Positions 62,620 through 64,000 of a stretch of 64,000 nucleotides of DNA are shown piece by piece (the stretch's first letter is position 1; each line of letters starts with the position of its first letter). The stretch is from Zunongwangia endophytica (GTDB taxonomy: Bacteria; Bacteroidota; Bacteroidia; Flavobacteriales; Flavobacteriaceae), in NCBI RefSeq assembly GCF_030409505.1, contig NZ_JAUFPZ010000002.1, positions 3,355,501-3,419,500 of the forward strand, in the 5' to 3' direction. The notes beneath the pieces are model-generated. The model did no database searches, had not been told where the DNA came from, and saw only the letters and a list, made by a program, of their open reading frames with translations. Both the position numbers and the translations under genes were made by a program.

Positions 62620-62668
62620 AAAGCGTTAAAAGCGATATTCGATAATATCAGAATATATTTTAGAGTTA

Positions 62669-64000
62669 ATGACAAGACCGGAACTTTTGAAAATTGCTGA
62701 AAATTGGTTTACCGATCAAGATTGGAAACCATTCAAATTTCAGAAGGATACCTGGAAAGCTTATCTTCAAAAGAAAAACGGACTTTTAAATGCACCTACC
62801 GGAAGTGGGAAAACCTACGCGTTGTGGGTGCCGATTGTTTTGAGCTACATTAAAAATAATCCAGATTATAAAACCAAACACAAAAAAGGACTAAAAGCCA
62901 TTTGGGTAACTCCGCTGCGAGCACTTTCCGTAGAAATTGAACAAGCAGCTGAGCGATTTGCAAGTGGCTTAGGGACAAATCTGACGGTCGGAATTAGAAC
63001 TGGTGATACGCCACAAAAAGAACGGGCAGCTCAAAAGCGCTCGATGCCAGATTTGTTAATTACCACTCCTGAGAGTTTACACCTTTTACTTTCCTCTAAA
63101 AATTACGATAAAACATTTAAAAACCTGGAGGCAATTGTTGTTGATGAGTGGCACGAGCTTTTAGGAACCAAACGCGGAGTACAGATAGAGCTGGCTTTGT
63201 CGCGATTAAAAACGGTTTCAAAAACACTCCGAATTTGGGGAATTTCAGCAACTATAGGAAATCTTCAGCAAGCCAGAGAGGTATTGCTGGGACCCGAGTC
63301 GGAAGCTTTTCAGAATTCAGAATTAATTAGGGCGAATCTTCAAAAGAAAATCAAAGTAAAATCGATTATCCCCGAAATTATGGATAAATTTCCATGGCGC
63401 GGGCATATGGGATTGCATTTGATAGATGAGGTGGTGCCGATTATTAAAAATTCTAGAACAACACTGCTTTTTACCAATACCAGATCGCAATGCGAGCTGT
63501 GGTTTCAGAAACTTATAGGTAAGTATCCTGAGTTTGCGGGAGAGTTGGCGATGCATCATGGAAGCATCAATAAAGAAACGCGACTTTGGGTAGAGCAGGC
63601 GATAAGAAACGAAAGTCTAAAAGCGGTGGTTTGTACTTCGAGTTTAGATTTGGGCGTAGATTTTGCGCCGGTAGAAACCATTATCCAGATTGGTGGTCCA
63701 AAAGGGGTGGCGCGATTTTTACAGCGTGCCGGGCGTAGTGGTCACCAGCCGGGGAAGGAAAGTGTGATTTATTTTCTGCCAACCCACGCGATCGAATTGA
63801 TTGAAGCTTCGGCCTTGCAAAAAGCGGTAGAGAAAAAAGCAGTAGAAGATCGGATTCCGTATTTACTAAGTTTCGATGTTTTGGTGCAGTATTTAACGAC
63901 TTTGGCGGTTTCTAACGGATTTTTTCCGAAAGATATTTATCCTGAAATTAAATCGACTTTTTGTTTTCAGGCAATTACCGAAGAGGATTGGCGATGGATT
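62669..64000 (+). CDS. Ligase-associated DEXH-box DNA helicase, C-terminus cut by window edge
   Basis: The frame is open from ATG 62669 to the last base (444 codons; family members reach about 800). The P-loop NAPTGSGKT (41-49), the Walker B box VVDEWHEL (Asp159-His162), GISATIGN and the motif VI segment FLQRAGRSGHQP are intact. It is an Lhr-type superfamily 2 helicase core that acts with the ligase and exonuclease. A metallophosphoesterase gene usually follows but is outside the window. Confidence 0.93.
   Translation, partial: MTRPELLKIAENWFTDQDWKPFKFQKDTWKAYLQKKNGLLNAPTGSGKTYALWVPIVLSYIKNNPDYKTKHKKGLKAIWVTPLRALSVEIEQAAERFASGLGTNLTVGIRTGDTPQKERAAQKRSMPDLLITTPESLHLLLSSKNYDKTFKNLEAIVVDEWHELLGTKRGVQIELALSRLKTVSKTLRIWGISATIGNLQQAREVLLGPESEAFQNSELIRANLQKKIKVKSIIPEIMDKFPWRGHMGLHLIDEVVPIIKNSRTTLLFTNTRSQCELWFQKLIGKYPEFAGELAMHHGSINKETRLWVEQAIRNESLKAVVCTSSLDLGVDFAPVETIIQIGGPKGVARFLQRAGRSGHQPGKESVIYFLPTHAIELIEASALQKAVEKKAVEDRIPYLLSFDVLVQYLTTLAVSNGFFPKDIYPEIKSTFCFQAITEEDWRWI

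Noticed and set aside
1..64000. CRISPR arrays, insertion sequences, prophage or integrative elements
   Set aside because: No regularly spaced direct repeats, transposase, integrase or phage genes were seen; the two tRNAs show no adjacent integrase or duplicated 3' end.

Overview
The window looks like chromosomal DNA of a marine-type Flavobacteriaceae (Bacteroidota; the Zunongwangia/Gramella/Salegentibacter group is my best guess from protein style). The DNA is AT-rich, Shine-Dalgarno sequences are largely absent, and many genes are preceded by the Bacteroidota promoter pattern TTG-N17-21-TAnnTTTG. Families typical of the group are present (DUF3078, DUF3109, DUF4286, the S9/M28 secreted peptidases, HTTM, and a 600-residue two-domain acyltransferase). 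I see no prophage, insertion sequence, CRISPR array or rRNA operon; most of the window is ordinary core genome.

Layout. 1-7204: the gpsA start, the yicC-gmk-nadD operon, a YheT-type hydrolase, a thioesterase, an EamA transporter with an ArsC-like protein, and a DUF3298 lipoprotein. 7361-14166: sulfur/PLP enzymes and two large secreted peptidases (S9 and M28). 14290-17365: a RelE/ParE-type toxin-antitoxin pair facing a DUF1028-DUF3095 operon, then a small lipoprotein. 17493-20689: tRNA-Arg, a ChaN-like protein, a small exported protein, and a SYLF gene with a decayed tandem copy in front of it. 20740-24952: a single-cysteine thioredoxin-like protein and a very large outer-membrane protein whose phosphoesterase domain has lost its catalytic motifs. 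25110-34993: tadA, dxs, DUF3078, dgt, DUF3109, marC, a flavoprotein, an S41 protease, dCMP deaminase and a HupE/UreJ protein. 35515-38254: an unknown protein translationally coupled to a TPR histidine kinase and a NarL/LuxR regulator, flanked on both sides by candidate small RNAs. 38860-53313: tRNA-Leu and a long run of plus-strand housekeeping genes (prs, rplY, pth, ribF, serS, rsmA, mgtE, a serA-like gene, an arsenate reductase). 53373-59822: an NmrA-type protein, an OlsF-like lipid synthase, aspartate kinase, twin GNAT acetyltransferases, fbp and TerB. 60014-64000: the ligase-associated DNA-processing cluster (MBL exonuclease, ATP-dependent ligase, DEXH helicase), cut by the window edge.

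The least ordinary signals are: (1) the 1202-residue outer-membrane protein at 21344-24952, where the phosphoesterase motifs are substituted but a central segment keeps a HipA/Fam20-like DRH...DRD kinase-type signature; (2) the decayed, internally deleted copy of the SYLF transcription unit at 19093-19310; (3) intergenic segments ending in strong orphan terminators, especially 38621-38760 (four successive hairpins) and 35157-35258 (good promoter plus terminator), on either side of the two-component system; (4) a DUF3095 protein with class III cyclase-like Asp spacing. Several apparent TTG/GTG starts are really the TTTG end of the -7 box, so I moved those starts downstream.
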